NCBI GenBank assembly: GCA_003385635.1
Contig: QQUY01000001.1
Coordinates: forward strand, 62,001 to 126,000
Reading direction: 5' to 3'
Length of the DNA: 64,000 bases
DNA from: Acidobacteriota bacterium
GTDB lineage: Bacteria > Acidobacteriota > Blastocatellia > Pyrinomonadales > Pyrinomonadaceae
A program made the position numbers and the translations under genes. Shown here piece by piece: positions 47,510 to 55,994 of this stretch (within the stretch, counting starts at the first letter, position 1; each line of letters begins with the position of its first letter). Below the pieces are notes generated by a model that worked only from the letters and a program-made list of their open reading frames with translations, was not told the DNA's origin and ran no database searches.

Positions 47510-47911
47510 ATGATCAGCCCGATCACTGCAGGATTAATTCTATTCGGACTTTGGGCAATCTTCTTCTTCGGAATTCCCGTAGTCATTTGGAGAGCAGCTT
47601 TCAGTACGGTAAGTGAAGGAGATAGTTTCTGGGGCGTGATCTCAAGACTGACCTTTTCCGCTGGCGTATTTCTCTTTTTGGCATTTCTTTCATTGCTCTT
47701 CACATTTCTAATCGTCGTGGGTCCGCACCCCAGGGAGTCCGGTGATTTTCTCGGTTTTTCTGATTTTCTCTATTGTCTGATCGCAGTCCTTGTGTTCGGT
47801 TTTTTCGGTTATATGAGTGCCGTCGTCGTGTCTGAGCGATTCGTTAACCCCTTTTCTCGAAGATTCTGGACCAATGAATATGAAGAAAGTTTTACCGACC
47901 ACGACCTTTAG
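47510..47911 (+). CDS. Small integral membrane protein
   Basis: A 133-residue protein with four predicted membrane helices (about 5-28, 45-70, 85-105 and a shorter one in between). The loop VVGPHPRESGDF separates the second and third spans, and the C-terminus is acidic (NEYEESFTDHDL). No family recognised. The Shine-Dalgarno is weak. It stands alone between gyrB and nadA. The hydrophobic pattern is consistent over the whole frame, which supports it as real. Confidence 0.6.
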   Translation: MISPITAGLILFGLWAIFFFGIPVVIWRAAFSTVSEGDSFWGVISRLTFSAGVFLFLAFLSLLFTFLIVVGPHPRESGDFLGFSDFLYCLIAVLVFGFFGYMSAVVVSERFVNPFSRRFWTNEYEESFTDHDL

Positions 47912-47969
47912 CGTCGTTCCGTCATTTGATACCTTAGGAACTATACTCAGACGTTCTTAAGGAGTTGAA

Positions 47970-49082
47970 ATGAGTGAAGTACTGACAGCCGCCCGCCCTC
48001 TGGAGACCTATCTCGCGATGTCCGATGAGGAGATCGCCGAACGGATCGAGACCGCACGCGAAGAATTGGGCCCGAAGGTAGTGATTCTCGGCCATCATTA
48101 CCAGCGCGATGACGTCATCCGCCACGCGGACCTCAACGGCGATTCCTATCAGCTCTCCGTTCTAGCATCGAAAACCGACGCACAGTTCATAGTCTTCTGT
48201 GGCGTCCATTTTATGGCGGAGTCGGCGGACATCCTCGGCAGGGAAGACCAGCGCGTGATCCTTCCCGATATGGGCGCGGGCTGCTCGATGGCCGATATGG
48301 CGAGCATCGATCAGGTCGAGGAGGCCTGGGAAGTGCTGACAGAGATCGGCGTTGTCGGCGGTGACGCTTCGGTAGCTCCGATCACGTATATGAACTCATC
48401 CGCCGCGATCAAGGCGTTCTGTGGCCGAAACGAGGGGGTCGTTTGTACTTCCTCAAATGCGACAAAGCTGTTCGATATCTACCTGAAGAACTTTGACAAG
48501 ATGTTCTTCTTCCCTGACCAGCATCTGGGAAGAAACACTGGAGCAAAATTCGGGATCCCGCTCGACAAAATGGTTGTCTGGGATCCGCACAAGGAACTAG
48601 GAGGAAACACGGAAGAAGAGCTTCTGGACGCGAAGCTCATCCTCTGGCGCGGACACTGCTCGGTTCACGGCCGTTTCAAGGACTGGCACGTAGACAAGAT
48701 CCGAGAAGAAGTGCCGGGCGTCAACGTGCTTGTGCATCCCGAATGCCTGTATGAGGTGGTCCAGAAGAGCGACTATAACGGGTCGACCTCGTACATCATC
48801 AAGACCGTTGAAGAAGCTCCTGCGGGATCGAAATGGGCGATCGGAACGGAAGTCAACCTCGTAAACCGGCTGGCAAAGAGGTTCCCCGACAAAGAGGTTC
48901 ATCTTCTGGCGCCGGACCTTTGTATGTGCGCGACGATGTACAGGATCTCGCCTCAAAGCCTTGCCTGGTCGATGGAAAATCTTGTAGGTGGAACGGTTGT
49001 GAATGAGATAGCGGTCGAACCGGAGACCGCTGAATGGGCGAATGTGGCGCTTGAACGTATGATCTCGATGACGGAAGGGTAG
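47970..49082 (+). CDS. nadA: Quinolinate synthase A
   Basis: NadA is a 4Fe-4S enzyme that condenses iminoaspartate with DHAP to quinolinate, the entry to de novo NAD synthesis. The 370-residue protein shows ILGHHYQRDDV, FCGVHFMAESADIL with the first cluster Cys, PDMGAGCSMADM, SSNATKLF, WRGHCSVHGRF, LVHPECLYEV with the second and PDLCMCATMY with the third cluster Cys. AGGAG lies 7 nt upstream of ATG. nadB and nadC are not in the window; nadK is 20 kb away. Confidence 0.96.
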   Translation: MSEVLTAARPLETYLAMSDEEIAERIETAREELGPKVVILGHHYQRDDVIRHADLNGDSYQLSVLASKTDAQFIVFCGVHFMAESADILGREDQRVILPDMGAGCSMADMASIDQVEEAWEVLTEIGVVGGDASVAPITYMNSSAAIKAFCGRNEGVVCTSSNATKLFDIYLKNFDKMFFFPDQHLGRNTGAKFGIPLDKMVVWDPHKELGGNTEEELLDAKLILWRGHCSVHGRFKDWHVDKIREEVPGVNVLVHPECLYEVVQKSDYNGSTSYIIKTVEEAPAGSKWAIGTEVNLVNRLAKRFPDKEVHLLAPDLCMCATMYRISPQSLAWSMENLVGGTVVNEIAVEPETAEWANVALERMISMTEG

Positions 49083-49203
49083 AGAAAATTGGTTGGCGTT
49101 GGGAGACGTGAAGGTGTACTATTGTTAAAGGTTGTTAAACAACCTAACTTCTTCGAACTTTCAATAGCCTCACCGCTCCAATATCCTTAAAGACGCCAAC
49201 GGC

Positions 49204-49399
49204 AAACCGGAACGCCAGCGACGGGCAATGAGAACCCGAAGTGCCAACGACGGGCAATGAGAACCCGGAGTGCCAGCGACGGGCAATGAGAACCCGGAGT
49301 GCCAGCGACGGGCAATGAGAACCCGGAGTGCCAGCGACGGGCAATGAGAACCCGGAGTGCCAGCGACGGGCAATGAGAACCCGGAGTGCCAGCGACGGG
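49204..49399 (+). repeat. 29-bp tandem array, almost 7 copies (module A core)
   Basis: Units of AACCCGGAGTGCCAGCGACG plus GGCAATGAG, nearly identical in copies 3-7, more diverged in copies 1-2. The unit is a shortened module A. There are no variable spacers, so it is not a CRISPR. The array stops 10 bp before the ferredoxin start. Confidence 0.92.
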
Positions 49400-49409
49400 A
49401 ATAAAAGAC

Positions 49410-49691
49410 ATGGCGGACATAGAAGACAAACTGCCTGAGAACGTTCGCGGACGGTACTACTGCGACGACCAGTGTATCGACTGCGACGTCTGCCGAGATA
49501 CTTCTCCCGCGAATTTCACGCGTCAGGACGAAAACGGTTATTCGTACGTCTACAAGCAGCCCGAAACACCTGAGGAAGAGGCGTTATGCGAAGAGGCCCT
49601 TATGGCCTGCCCGGTTGAAGCGATCGGCGACGACGGCGCGAAAAAGGAAGAAGAAGAGGACGTTGAGGAGCTTGAACTGATAACTTTTTAA
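49410..49691 (+). CDS. Ferredoxin (single 3Fe-4S/4Fe-4S cluster type)
   Basis: A 93-residue acidic ferredoxin. Cluster ligands are in YYCDDQCIDCDVC and ALMACPVEAI, which allows one cubane (Cys of CIDCDVC plus the remote Cys-Pro). The acidic tail (KEEEEDVEELEL) is unusual in length. Electron partner unknown. The ATG at 49410 is the first after the tandem array; the frame continues upstream only through repeat sequence. A strong terminator follows. Confidence 0.88.
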   Translation: MADIEDKLPENVRGRYYCDDQCIDCDVCRDTSPANFTRQDENGYSYVYKQPETPEEEALCEEALMACPVEAIGDDGAKKEEEEDVEELELITF

Positions 49692-49718
49692 TTGGGAATT
49701 GAGGATTGATAGTTGAAT

Positions 49719-49742
49719 GGGTGGCTTTGGCCGCCCTTTTTT
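49719..49742 (+). terminator. Rho-independent terminator after ferredoxin
   Basis: GGGTGGC-TTTG-GCCGCCC stem (one G-T wobble) followed by six T. Confidence 0.9.
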
Positions 49743-49765
49743 CATGTGATGAGTGCACGCGTCCC

Positions 49766-49920
49766 GTTTAGAGCAGCGCTTGCGCTGCAGATGGAGGGCG
49801 AAGCCCGACACCTCCCTGACAAAATGGATATGGTTTAGAGCAGCGCTTGCGCTGCAGATGGAGGGCGAAGCCCGACACCTTCCTGACGCAACGGATATGG
49901 TTTAGAGCAGCGCTTGCGCT
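49766..49920 (+). repeat. 67-bp tandem repeat, 2.3 copies
   Basis: Starts at 49766, 49833 and 49900 with GTTTAGAGCAGCGCTTGCGC. Each unit contains a perfect hairpin GCAGCGC-TT-GCGCTGC and a second small one, GGGCGAAGCCC. The third copy breaks off after the first hairpin into GATGAGCGAAGCGAAG. Confidence 0.92.
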
Positions 49921-50005
49921 GCGATGAGCGAAGCGAAGATCAAGTCTCTACTCGCTATCCCGATCCGACGTCGCTACGCGACTTGAGTCAGCTGTTCGAC
50001 AACCA

Positions 50006-50050
50006 CCGCGGGCTGAAGCCCGCGGCTTAGATACACCATCGCTACGCGAT
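50006..50050 (+). repeat. Three-hairpin repeat, copy 7 (two hairpins)
   Basis: CCGCGGGC-TGAA-GCCCGCGG (50006-50025) and ATCGC-TAC-GCGAT (50038-50050). Compared with copy 1, two base pairs in the first stem changed on both sides (T-A to C-G, C-G to G-C), keeping the pairing. The first hairpin (GCCGC type) is missing. Confidence 0.9.
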
Positions 50051-50164
50051 GATGAGTAGGATCGCGAGGGATGGGGAAGTTGTGTCAAAGCCCGGACTCC
50101 TCTACGCTCTCTGTGCTCTCCGTGGTTCACATCTTCCTTCCGAAGGCGGGCGCAGGCGCCCGAT

Positions 50165-50181
50165 GCACGCGGGACGCGTGC
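50165..50181 (+). repeat. GCACGCG hairpin
   Basis: GCACGCG-GGA-CGCGTGC, the same stem as at 38028-38044 with a complementary loop (GGA versus TCC), i.e. the element lies here in the opposite orientation. It lies 7 bp before the Rieske stop. Confidence 0.8.
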
Positions 50182-50187
50182 GCTCCG

Positions 50188-50535
50188 TCATATCTCGAGC
50201 CAGATCCATTCGTCCTCGATAACGACCTTGTATGTCTCGATCGGACAGCTCTTCTTCGTAAAACACTCGCCGCTTCGGACGTCGAATTTCCATCCGTGTA
50301 GGTCGCATTCGACGATGTTTCCATACAGCCTCGAATCCGCCAGAGGGAAGCCCTTGTGAGGACAGAAGTTCTCGACCGCAAAGTACTCGCCCTCAACGTT
50401 GAACAGGGCCACCTCGGCACCGCTTTTCAACTGGACCGTCGCCCCTCTCCCCGGTGGCACGGCCCCAACCTGCCCGACCTTTACCTTACGACCTTCGCGC
50501 GAAGGGCGCCTGGCCGCTCTCATTGCTTTACCCAT
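50188..50535 (-). CDS. Rieske 2Fe-2S protein
   Basis: A 115-residue soluble ferredoxin of the Rieske type. Cluster ligands are in NFCPHKGFPL (Cys-x-His) and ECDLHGWKFD (Cys-x-x-His). A basic N-terminal extension (MGKAMRAARRPSREGRK) precedes the domain. The layout resembles the small ferredoxin partner of aromatic dioxygenases or NirD; no oxygenase or reductase lies nearby. A GGAATACGAT stretch precedes the ATG. Confidence 0.9.
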   Translation of the reverse strand: MGKAMRAARRPSREGRKVKVGQVGAVPPGRGATVQLKSGAEVALFNVEGEYFAVENFCPHKGFPLADSRLYGNIVECDLHGWKFDVRSGECFTKKSCPIETYKVVIEDEWIWLEI

Positions 50536-50685
50536 ATCGTATTCCGTAAGACTGAAATTTAAGTCTAAGTGGGCGACATTCGGATTTCAAACGCGGAGGC
50601 TCCAGAGGACAAATGGCTTGCTTTATTACGGTATCTCGCAGAAAATGAAATATATTCAACGACTTAAGGTATCGCCTCCCTGTTA

Positions 50686-51159
50686 ATGAACGAGATCGGA
50701 ACTACTGCAAGAAAACGACTTAAGTGCCGCCGGATCATGGCCGAGAATGTGTCCACAGCGACTCGGAGCAGCACTGTTCAGGCAGCGGCGGAAATCCTAC
50801 GCGACGAAGATATAGGCATTCTGCCGATCATCGACGAGGACGGAGGGCTTGTCGGTGTACTTACCGACAGGGATATAGTGATCCGCGCCGTGGCCGGTGG
50901 AATGGACATCACGGATACAAAGGTCGGAGACATAATGACGGAAGAGCTTTTCACCGCCCGCCCGGACGATTTCGTTTTTGAAGTCTTGCGGACAATGGGT
51001 GAGAAGCAGGTCAGGCGCATACCAATCGTCGATGAGGAAGGTATTTTGAAAGGGATCATCTCGATGGCCGACATCGCGCTAGAGATGGAAGATGAGAGAG
51101 AAGTGGCCGAAACCCTTGAGGAGATCTCAAGCGGCGCTGCGTTCTGGAACAAGAACTAA
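50686..51159 (+). CDS. CBS-domain pair protein
   Basis: A 157-residue protein with two CBS domains (about 17-70: MAENVSTATRSSTVQAAAEI, ILPIIDEDGGLVGVLTDRDI; about 80-140: IMTEELFTARPD, RRIPIVDEEGILKGIISMADI). Stand-alone CBS pairs bind adenine nucleotides and sense energy state; the partner is unknown. An internal ATG at 50737 would cut the first domain, so the ATG at 50686 is kept, though no Shine-Dalgarno is visible. hsp20 follows after 25 bp, probably in one transcript. Confidence 0.9.
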   Translation: MNEIGTTARKRLKCRRIMAENVSTATRSSTVQAAAEILRDEDIGILPIIDEDGGLVGVLTDRDIVIRAVAGGMDITDTKVGDIMTEELFTARPDDFVFEVLRTMGEKQVRRIPIVDEEGILKGIISMADIALEMEDEREVAETLEEISSGAAFWNKN

Positions 51160-51184
51160 ACGCGCCTCGGCATCTGGAATCGAA

Positions 51185-51544
51185 ATGGCAAAATCGCTGA
51201 ACAGGTATTTTCAGTTTCTTGACAGTTCGGGAGAAGCACAGCCTTCAGGCAGGCTGTGGTATCCGGCTGCGGACATCTACAAGACCCCGGACGGATGGCT
51301 AGTAAAGGTCGAGCTCGCGGGGGTCTCGGCCGATGACATCGAGATCGAGGTGCACGGGAACCAGTTGCGCATTTTGGGAAGCCGAAAGGACAAGACGTGC
51401 GCCGCAGGCGGATCGGTCCAGCAGCTCGAGATCACGTACAGCAGATTTGAGAAGGCGCTCGAGTTCCCGGGATCCATCGAAAAGGCAAAGCTTGAGCACA
51501 ATTTTGAGGACGGATTGTTGATGATCTTTCTCAAGACCGCGTGA
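51185..51544 (+). CDS. Small heat-shock protein Hsp20 (alpha-crystallin)
   Basis: A 119-residue holdase. The N-terminus is short (AKSLNRYFQFLDSSG); the alpha-crystallin domain spans about 33-118 (ADIYKTPDGWLVKVELAGVS, DIEIEVHGNQLRILGSR), and the family signature near the end is LEHNFEDGLLMIFLK. The C-terminal I-x-I extension is missing, so oligomer contacts may differ. The ATG at 51185 is chosen over an upstream frame that overlaps the CBS gene. A terminator separates it from lon, another heat-shock gene. Confidence 0.88.
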   Translation: MAKSLNRYFQFLDSSGEAQPSGRLWYPAADIYKTPDGWLVKVELAGVSADDIEIEVHGNQLRILGSRKDKTCAAGGSVQQLEITYSRFEKALEFPGSIEKAKLEHNFEDGLLMIFLKTA

Positions 51545-51575
51545 CTGACTGAAGGGAAACATCAGATCGACCTGC

Positions 51576-51605
51576 GACACGGATGAACGACCGTGTCTTA
51601 TTTTT
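51576..51605 (+). terminator. Rho-independent terminator between hsp20 and lon
   Basis: GACACGG pairs with CCGTGTC around an 8-nt loop, followed by TTATTTTT. It ends 13 bp before the lon ATG, so lon would be silenced unless there is read-through or a promoter within this short space. Confidence 0.82.
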
Positions 51606-51617
51606 CTATAAGTACCA

Positions 51618-54104
51618 ATGGCCGAAAATAAGGAAGAAATCAAAGATCAGGATCAAAACGAAGAAGCGATCAATCTGCCGGGGGAGCCCTTCGAGCTGAC
51701 CATCCTGCCGCTTCAGAACACCACGCTGTTCCCACAGACGGTCGTTCCGCTAGCCGTTGGACGTAAACGGTCGGTCGAGGCGGTCGAATTTGCCCTTTCG
51801 TCAGAAGAAAAGCTGATCGGATGCATGACGGTCAAGACAAAGGATGTCGAGGGGAATGATGCCAAGCCTGAGGACCTCCATGCGGTAGGCACTCTAGTCA
51901 CGATCAAGAGAATGATGAGGGCTGAGGACGTGATGCAGCTCGTGGTCCAGGGAATGGACCGCTTTCGCGTACTCGAGTTCTCACAGGAAGATCCTTTCCT
52001 TAAAGCAAAGGTAGAGATCCTTCCCGAGCTCGGCGTTGATAACCAGTCCGAGGTCGAAGCGCTGAAACGGAACGTCCAGAACCTCATACAGGAAGCTCTC
52101 GCGCTTCTTCCGCAAGTTCCTCCGGAGATACGAATGTCCGTGCTCTCACAGGAGGACCCGGTTCAGCTGTCGTATTTTCTGGGCTCCGTACTTGATCTCG
52201 GTGAAGAGAACGAGCAAGCGATGCTAGAGGCATCGACGGTCGACGAACTCCTGGCCCTTTCGCACGCGGCTCTCGCAAAAGAGCTAGAGATAATGCAGCT
52301 GCGGACGAAGATCGCCACGGAAGCGCAGAGTGAGATGGACAAGGCTCAGCGCGATTATGTCCTTCGACAGCAGATGAAGGCGATCCAAAAAGAGCTCGGC
52401 GAGGACGATTCCGGTGAGAGGGCTGAAGCCGAGCAGCTGCGCGAGCGCCTGGACCAGGCGGATCTGCCCGAGAACGTGAGGAAAGAAGCCGAAAGGGAGC
52501 TGAAGCGGATGGAACAGCTTCCGCAGTCGGCGCCCGATTTTCACGTCATTCGGACCTATCTCGAGTATGTTCTTGAGCTTCCGTGGAAGAAATCAAGCCC
52601 CGAAAAACTAGATCTTGAAGAAGCGCGGAAGATCCTCGACGAAGATCATTACGGACTTGAGGACGTAAAGGAGCGAATCCTCGAGTTTCTCGCTGTAGTC
52701 AAGTTAAGGCCTGACTCAAAGAGCCCGATCATTTTGTTCGTGGGGCCTCCGGGAGTCGGTAAGACCTCGCTCGGAAGGTCGATCGCGAGGGCACTCGGGC
52801 GGGAGTTCGAACGCTTTTCGCTTGGCGGAATGCGTGACGAAGCCGAGCTCCGGGGACACAGAAGGACCTATATCGGAGCGATGCCGGGAAGGATCATACA
52901 GGCTTTGAGACGGGTCGGCGTGAACAATCCGGTGATGATGCTGGACGAGGTGGACAAGCTCGGGAACGATTACCGCGGCGATCCTGCTTCGGCACTTCTC
53001 GAGATCCTCGATCCACAGCAGAACAACTCGTTCCGCGACCATTATCTGGACCTCCCGTTCGATCTTTCGAAGGTCTTCTTTATCGCTACGGCAAATCAGC
53101 TGGCGCCGATCGCAATGCCTCTACGCGACAGGATGGAGATCATCTCGCTCGCCGGATACTCGGACCAGGAGAAGCTGAACATCGCAAAGCAGTATCTGAT
53201 ACCGAGGCAGATCGAGGAAAAAGGGCTCGAGGAAGGCCAGCTGACCATTACTGACGACTCCGTTAATGTCCTTACTTCCCGTTACACGCGCGAAGCGGGG
53301 GTCCGCCAGCTGGAGCGGACGATCGGAAACCTCGCTCGAAAGGTCGCGTTCAAGGTAGCAGTCGGCGACAAGAGCAAATTTGTGATCGAACCCGACGACC
53401 TGCGCGAGTATCTGGGCGGACCTCGTTTTTATCCTGAACAGGCGAGGACCGATCTTGCACCGGGTGTCGCGACTGGAATGGCCTGGACCGAGATGGGCGG
53501 GCAGGTTCTGTTTATCGAGGCGACGAAACTGCCGGGTTCTTCAGGGCTTACGCTGACCGGCCAGCTTGGCGACGTGATGAAGGAATCTGCAATGGCGGCA
53601 AGAAGTTATCTTTGGTCGCACGCGGGCGAACTCGGGATCGATCCTGAAGACATAACTGGGAATGGCGTTCATCTCCACGTACCAGCCGGCGCGATACCGA
53701 AAGACGGTCCCTCCGCGGGCGTGACGATGACCTCGGCACTCGCTTCCTTGTACACAGGAAGAAAGGTTCGCTCTGACACCTCTATGACAGGCGAAATAAC
53801 TTTGTCAGGGCTGGTTTTTCCGGTTGGCGGGATCAAGGAAAAGGTGCTTGCCGCGCACAGGGCGGGAATCAGACGGATCATCATGCCCTCGAAGAATGAG
53901 GCCGACGTGGACGAGATCCCGGAAGATGTCAGAAACGACCTTGAGATCGTGCTTGCGAACGACATCTCGGAAGTTCTGAATGCGGCTCTCGAACCCGACA
54001 GTACCGAATCTTCTTCCGAAAAGGACGACGAATTCACCGCGCACACTCGCGAAGGCGGGAACTCAGATCAAGGGAGCGACAGGCTCGTTGCCAAGGAAGA
54101 GTAG
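51618..54104 (+). CDS. lon: ATP-dependent protease Lon
   Basis: Lon degrades misfolded and regulatory proteins in the cytoplasm. The 828-residue protein has the N-terminal substrate domain (about 25-220), a coiled-coil region, the AAA domain with Walker A GPPGVGKTS from residue 376 and Walker B MMLDEVDKLG, and the protease domain with Ser699 (KDGPSAGV) and Lys742 (IKEKV). The spacing between the two equals that of the E. coli dyad. An acidic, Ser-rich tail of about 40 residues follows the protease domain and is longer than usual. No Shine-Dalgarno is visible before the ATG because the terminator ends there. Confidence 0.97.
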   Translation: MAENKEEIKDQDQNEEAINLPGEPFELTILPLQNTTLFPQTVVPLAVGRKRSVEAVEFALSSEEKLIGCMTVKTKDVEGNDAKPEDLHAVGTLVTIKRMMRAEDVMQLVVQGMDRFRVLEFSQEDPFLKAKVEILPELGVDNQSEVEALKRNVQNLIQEALALLPQVPPEIRMSVLSQEDPVQLSYFLGSVLDLGEENEQAMLEASTVDELLALSHAALAKELEIMQLRTKIATEAQSEMDKAQRDYVLRQQMKAIQKELGEDDSGERAEAEQLRERLDQADLPENVRKEAERELKRMEQLPQSAPDFHVIRTYLEYVLELPWKKSSPEKLDLEEARKILDEDHYGLEDVKERILEFLAVVKLRPDSKSPIILFVGPPGVGKTSLGRSIARALGREFERFSLGGMRDEAELRGHRRTYIGAMPGRIIQALRRVGVNNPVMMLDEVDKLGNDYRGDPASALLEILDPQQNNSFRDHYLDLPFDLSKVFFIATANQLAPIAMPLRDRMEIISLAGYSDQEKLNIAKQYLIPRQIEEKGLEEGQLTITDDSVNVLTSRYTREAGVRQLERTIGNLARKVAFKVAVGDKSKFVIEPDDLREYLGGPRFYPEQARTDLAPGVATGMAWTEMGGQVLFIEATKLPGSSGLTLTGQLGDVMKESAMAARSYLWSHAGELGIDPEDITGNGVHLHVPAGAIPKDGPSAGVTMTSALASLYTGRKVRSDTSMTGEITLSGLVFPVGGIKEKVLAAHRAGIRRIIMPSKNEADVDEIPEDVRNDLEIVLANDISEVLNAALEPDSTESSSEKDDEFTAHTREGGNSDQGSDRLVAKEE

Positions 54105-54110
54105 TCAAGA

Positions 54111-54521
54111 TCAGGCTTCTGGGCGAAGGCAGAACATTGTGGCGGTCATCGTCGCGTAGGTTTCGGATCCAGACTCGTCAGTGACTTCTCCTTCCGTGAA
54201 CACAAGGGTCCTCCCTGTCTTTACGACTCTCCCTTCCGCAACAATGCGGCTCGCCTTGCAGGGCCTTATAAGGTTGATCTTGAACTCGACCGAAACGACC
54301 TCTGCGTCCTCCGGCATTGTCGAAAGCGCCGCGTAACCGCAAGCGGAATCGGCGATGCTTGCCAGGACCCCCGCATGCGCAAAGCCGTGTTGCTGTTCGA
54401 GATCTTCTGTTACATTGCAGGCAATTCTGTTTCTGCCCTCCTCTATCAGGACCATCTCGGCACCGAGAGTCGTCATGAATCTCTGTTTCAGGAAGTTTTC
54501 GTGGATTCTTTCCATAAGCAT
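54111..54521 (-). CDS. PaaI-like hotdog thioesterase
   Basis: A 136-residue hotdog-fold enzyme. The core motif is QHGFAHAGVLASIADSACGYAA (shown here as residue pattern HGxxHAGVLAxIxDxACG), in which the Gly and Asp residues form the active-site end of the central helix. The following strand (VVSVEFKINLIRPCK) and TGRTLVFTEGEV complete the fold. PaaI-type members hydrolyse acyl-CoA; substrate unknown. The ATG at 54521 or the one two codons later is the likely start; the longer frame has no support. It is convergent with lon, 6 bp apart. Confidence 0.82.
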   Translation of the reverse strand: MLMERIHENFLKQRFMTTLGAEMVLIEEGRNRIACNVTEDLEQQHGFAHAGVLASIADSACGYAALSTMPEDAEVVSVEFKINLIRPCKASRIVAEGRVVKTGRTLVFTEGEVTDESGSETYATMTATMFCLRPEA

Positions 54522-54853
54522 CGATTGTGAACTACGCTGTTTGAGATTGCGACCCACCGGATGAAGTAGCCTATTTGATACCCCGTCTGCAGGGCCAGAT
54601 TCGCCTGCCAAACGCCTTTGGGGACGTTTGATCGTAAGTCGTTGGGAAACAAGGTATGAACGCTCAAAAAAATGTCGATCAGGAGGCGTTTTGATTGGTC
54701 AAACTGACCTGCTTCGGTGTATGCTTGTAGGTTAATAAATCGGTCCGCAAGTCCGCAGTTCGCTTCCTGATTCAGAGAGCCTCCAGATTCTGCGATCCAG
54801 ATAAAACAATTAGTAGATAATCGATCAGGTATTAATCGAACGATTTAAAAGAA

Positions 54854-55900
54854 ATGGCATTAAAGTCTTTGTTTAGTTTATTTTCCAGCGATCTCGCGAT
54901 CGATCTCGGAACGGCGAACACACTGGTCTATGCGAAAGGCCGCGGCATCGTCGTGAGCGAGCCATCGATCGTCGCGATCAACAAGATCACCAACCAGGTT
55001 GAAGCCGTTGGCCGCGATGCTAAAGAGATGCTCGGGCGTACTCCCGGCAACATCGTCGCCATCCGCCCGATGAAGGACGGTGTGATCGCCAACTTCGAAG
55101 TCACGGAGAAGATGCTTCAGCACTTTATCCGAAAGGCGCACAACGGGAAGTCGTGGGTGAGGCCGCGGGTCGTTATCGGCATTCCTTCCGAGATCACACA
55201 GGTTGAAAGAAGGGCGGTCGAGGATTCCGCTTATCGCGCCAAAGCTTCCGAGGTTTATCTTGTTGAGGAGGCGATGGCCGCCGCGATCGGAGCCGGGCTG
55301 CCAATAACCGAACCTCACGGCAACATGGTCGTCGATATTGGCGGCGGAACGACCGATATTGCAGTTATATCCCTTTCTGGAATCGTGTATTCGCGCGCGG
55401 TCCGTGTAGCCGGAAACGAGATGGACGAGTCGATTACGCAGTTCATCAAGAGAAAGTACAACCTGCTTATCGGTGAAAGGACCTCTGAAGCGATCAAGAT
55501 CTCTCTAGGTTCCGCATTTCCCCTCGATGAGTCACTTTCAATGGAGGTCCGGGGAAGGAATCTCATAGAGGGTATCCCCAAGACGATCAACATGACCGAC
55601 GAAGAAGTGCGTGAGGCACTTTCCGATTCCGTGTCGACGATCGTCAATGCTGTAAGGGTCGCTCTCGAAAGAACGCCTCCCGAGCTTTCCGCCGACATTG
55701 TCGAACGCGGAATAGTGCTGACAGGCGGAGGCGCGCTCTTAAAGAACCTCGACAAGCGCCTGATGATCGAAACCGGACTCCCCGTCGTCGTCGCGGACGA
55801 TCCGCTTTCATCGGTAGTGCTTGGCACCGGAAAGATGCTTTCCGATTTTGAGCTGCTGAAAAGGGTCAAGTGGGATAATTCCCTTATGACAGGCAGTTAA
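54854..55900 (+). CDS. mreB: Rod-shape actin homologue MreB
   Basis: MreB forms membrane-bound filaments that guide cell-wall elongation. The 348-residue protein has phosphate loop 1 [10 protein letters not shown] (about 17-26), the connect and phosphate 2 region [16 protein letters not shown], and the adenosine motif [15 protein letters not shown]. An amphipathic N-terminal [10 protein letters not shown] helix fits membrane binding. It starts the mre operon; the 240 bp upstream hold no gene and a promoter is expected there. Confidence 0.97.
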   Translation: MALKSLFSLFSSDLAIDLGTANTLVYAKGRGIVVSEPSIVAINKITNQVEAVGRDAKEMLGRTPGNIVAIRPMKDGVIANFEVTEKMLQHFIRKAHNGKSWVRPRVVIGIPSEITQVERRAVEDSAYRAKASEVYLVEEAMAAAIGAGLPITEPHGNMVVDIGGGTTDIAVISLSGIVYSRAVRVAGNEMDESITQFIKRKYNLLIGERTSEAIKISLGSAFPLDESLSMEVRGRNLIEGIPKTINMTDEEVREALSDSVSTIVNAVRVALERTPPELSADIVERGIVLTGGGALLKNLDKRLMIETGLPVVVADDPLSSVVLGTGKMLSDFELLKRVKWDNSLMTGS

Positions 55901-55927
55901 ACCGCAGTAACGATCACCACGTTTTAC

Positions 55928-55959
55928 GGCCGGATCCGAAGAGGACTTCGGTTCCGGCC
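55928..55959 (+). other. Hairpin between mreB and mreC
   Basis: GGCCGGA and TTCCGGCC flank CCGAA-GAGGAC-TTCGG; together they form a two-part stem with a small internal loop. The T-run is weak (TTAGATTTAG), so it may attenuate or protect the mreB message, with mreC expressed at a lower level, rather than fully terminate. Confidence 0.5.
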
Positions 55960-55994
55960 TTAGATTTAGAAGCTCCGCAAAGCTCACTCACAAG

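Larger units (their letters stand above)
49692..50187. other. Gene-free stretch with terminator and repeats
   Basis: About 495 bp. It contains the ferredoxin terminator, the 67-bp tandem repeat, a module ATCGCTACGCGAC-like hairpin (49970-49982), a three-hairpin-repeat part and a GCACGCG hairpin. I see no gene. Confidence 0.7.

Noticed and set aside
49120..49150. Terminator after nadA
   Set aside because: AGGTTG-TTAAA-CAACCT pairs, but no T-run follows; too weak to call.
49204..49399. CRISPR-like tandem array
   Set aside because: Units are contiguous 29-bp copies without variable spacers, and no cas genes are present; it is a tandem form of module A.
49144..49429. Three minus-strand open frames opposite the 29-bp array
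   Set aside because: All are translations of the tandem repeat in different frames; the repeat unit is open in several frames because it contains no stop.
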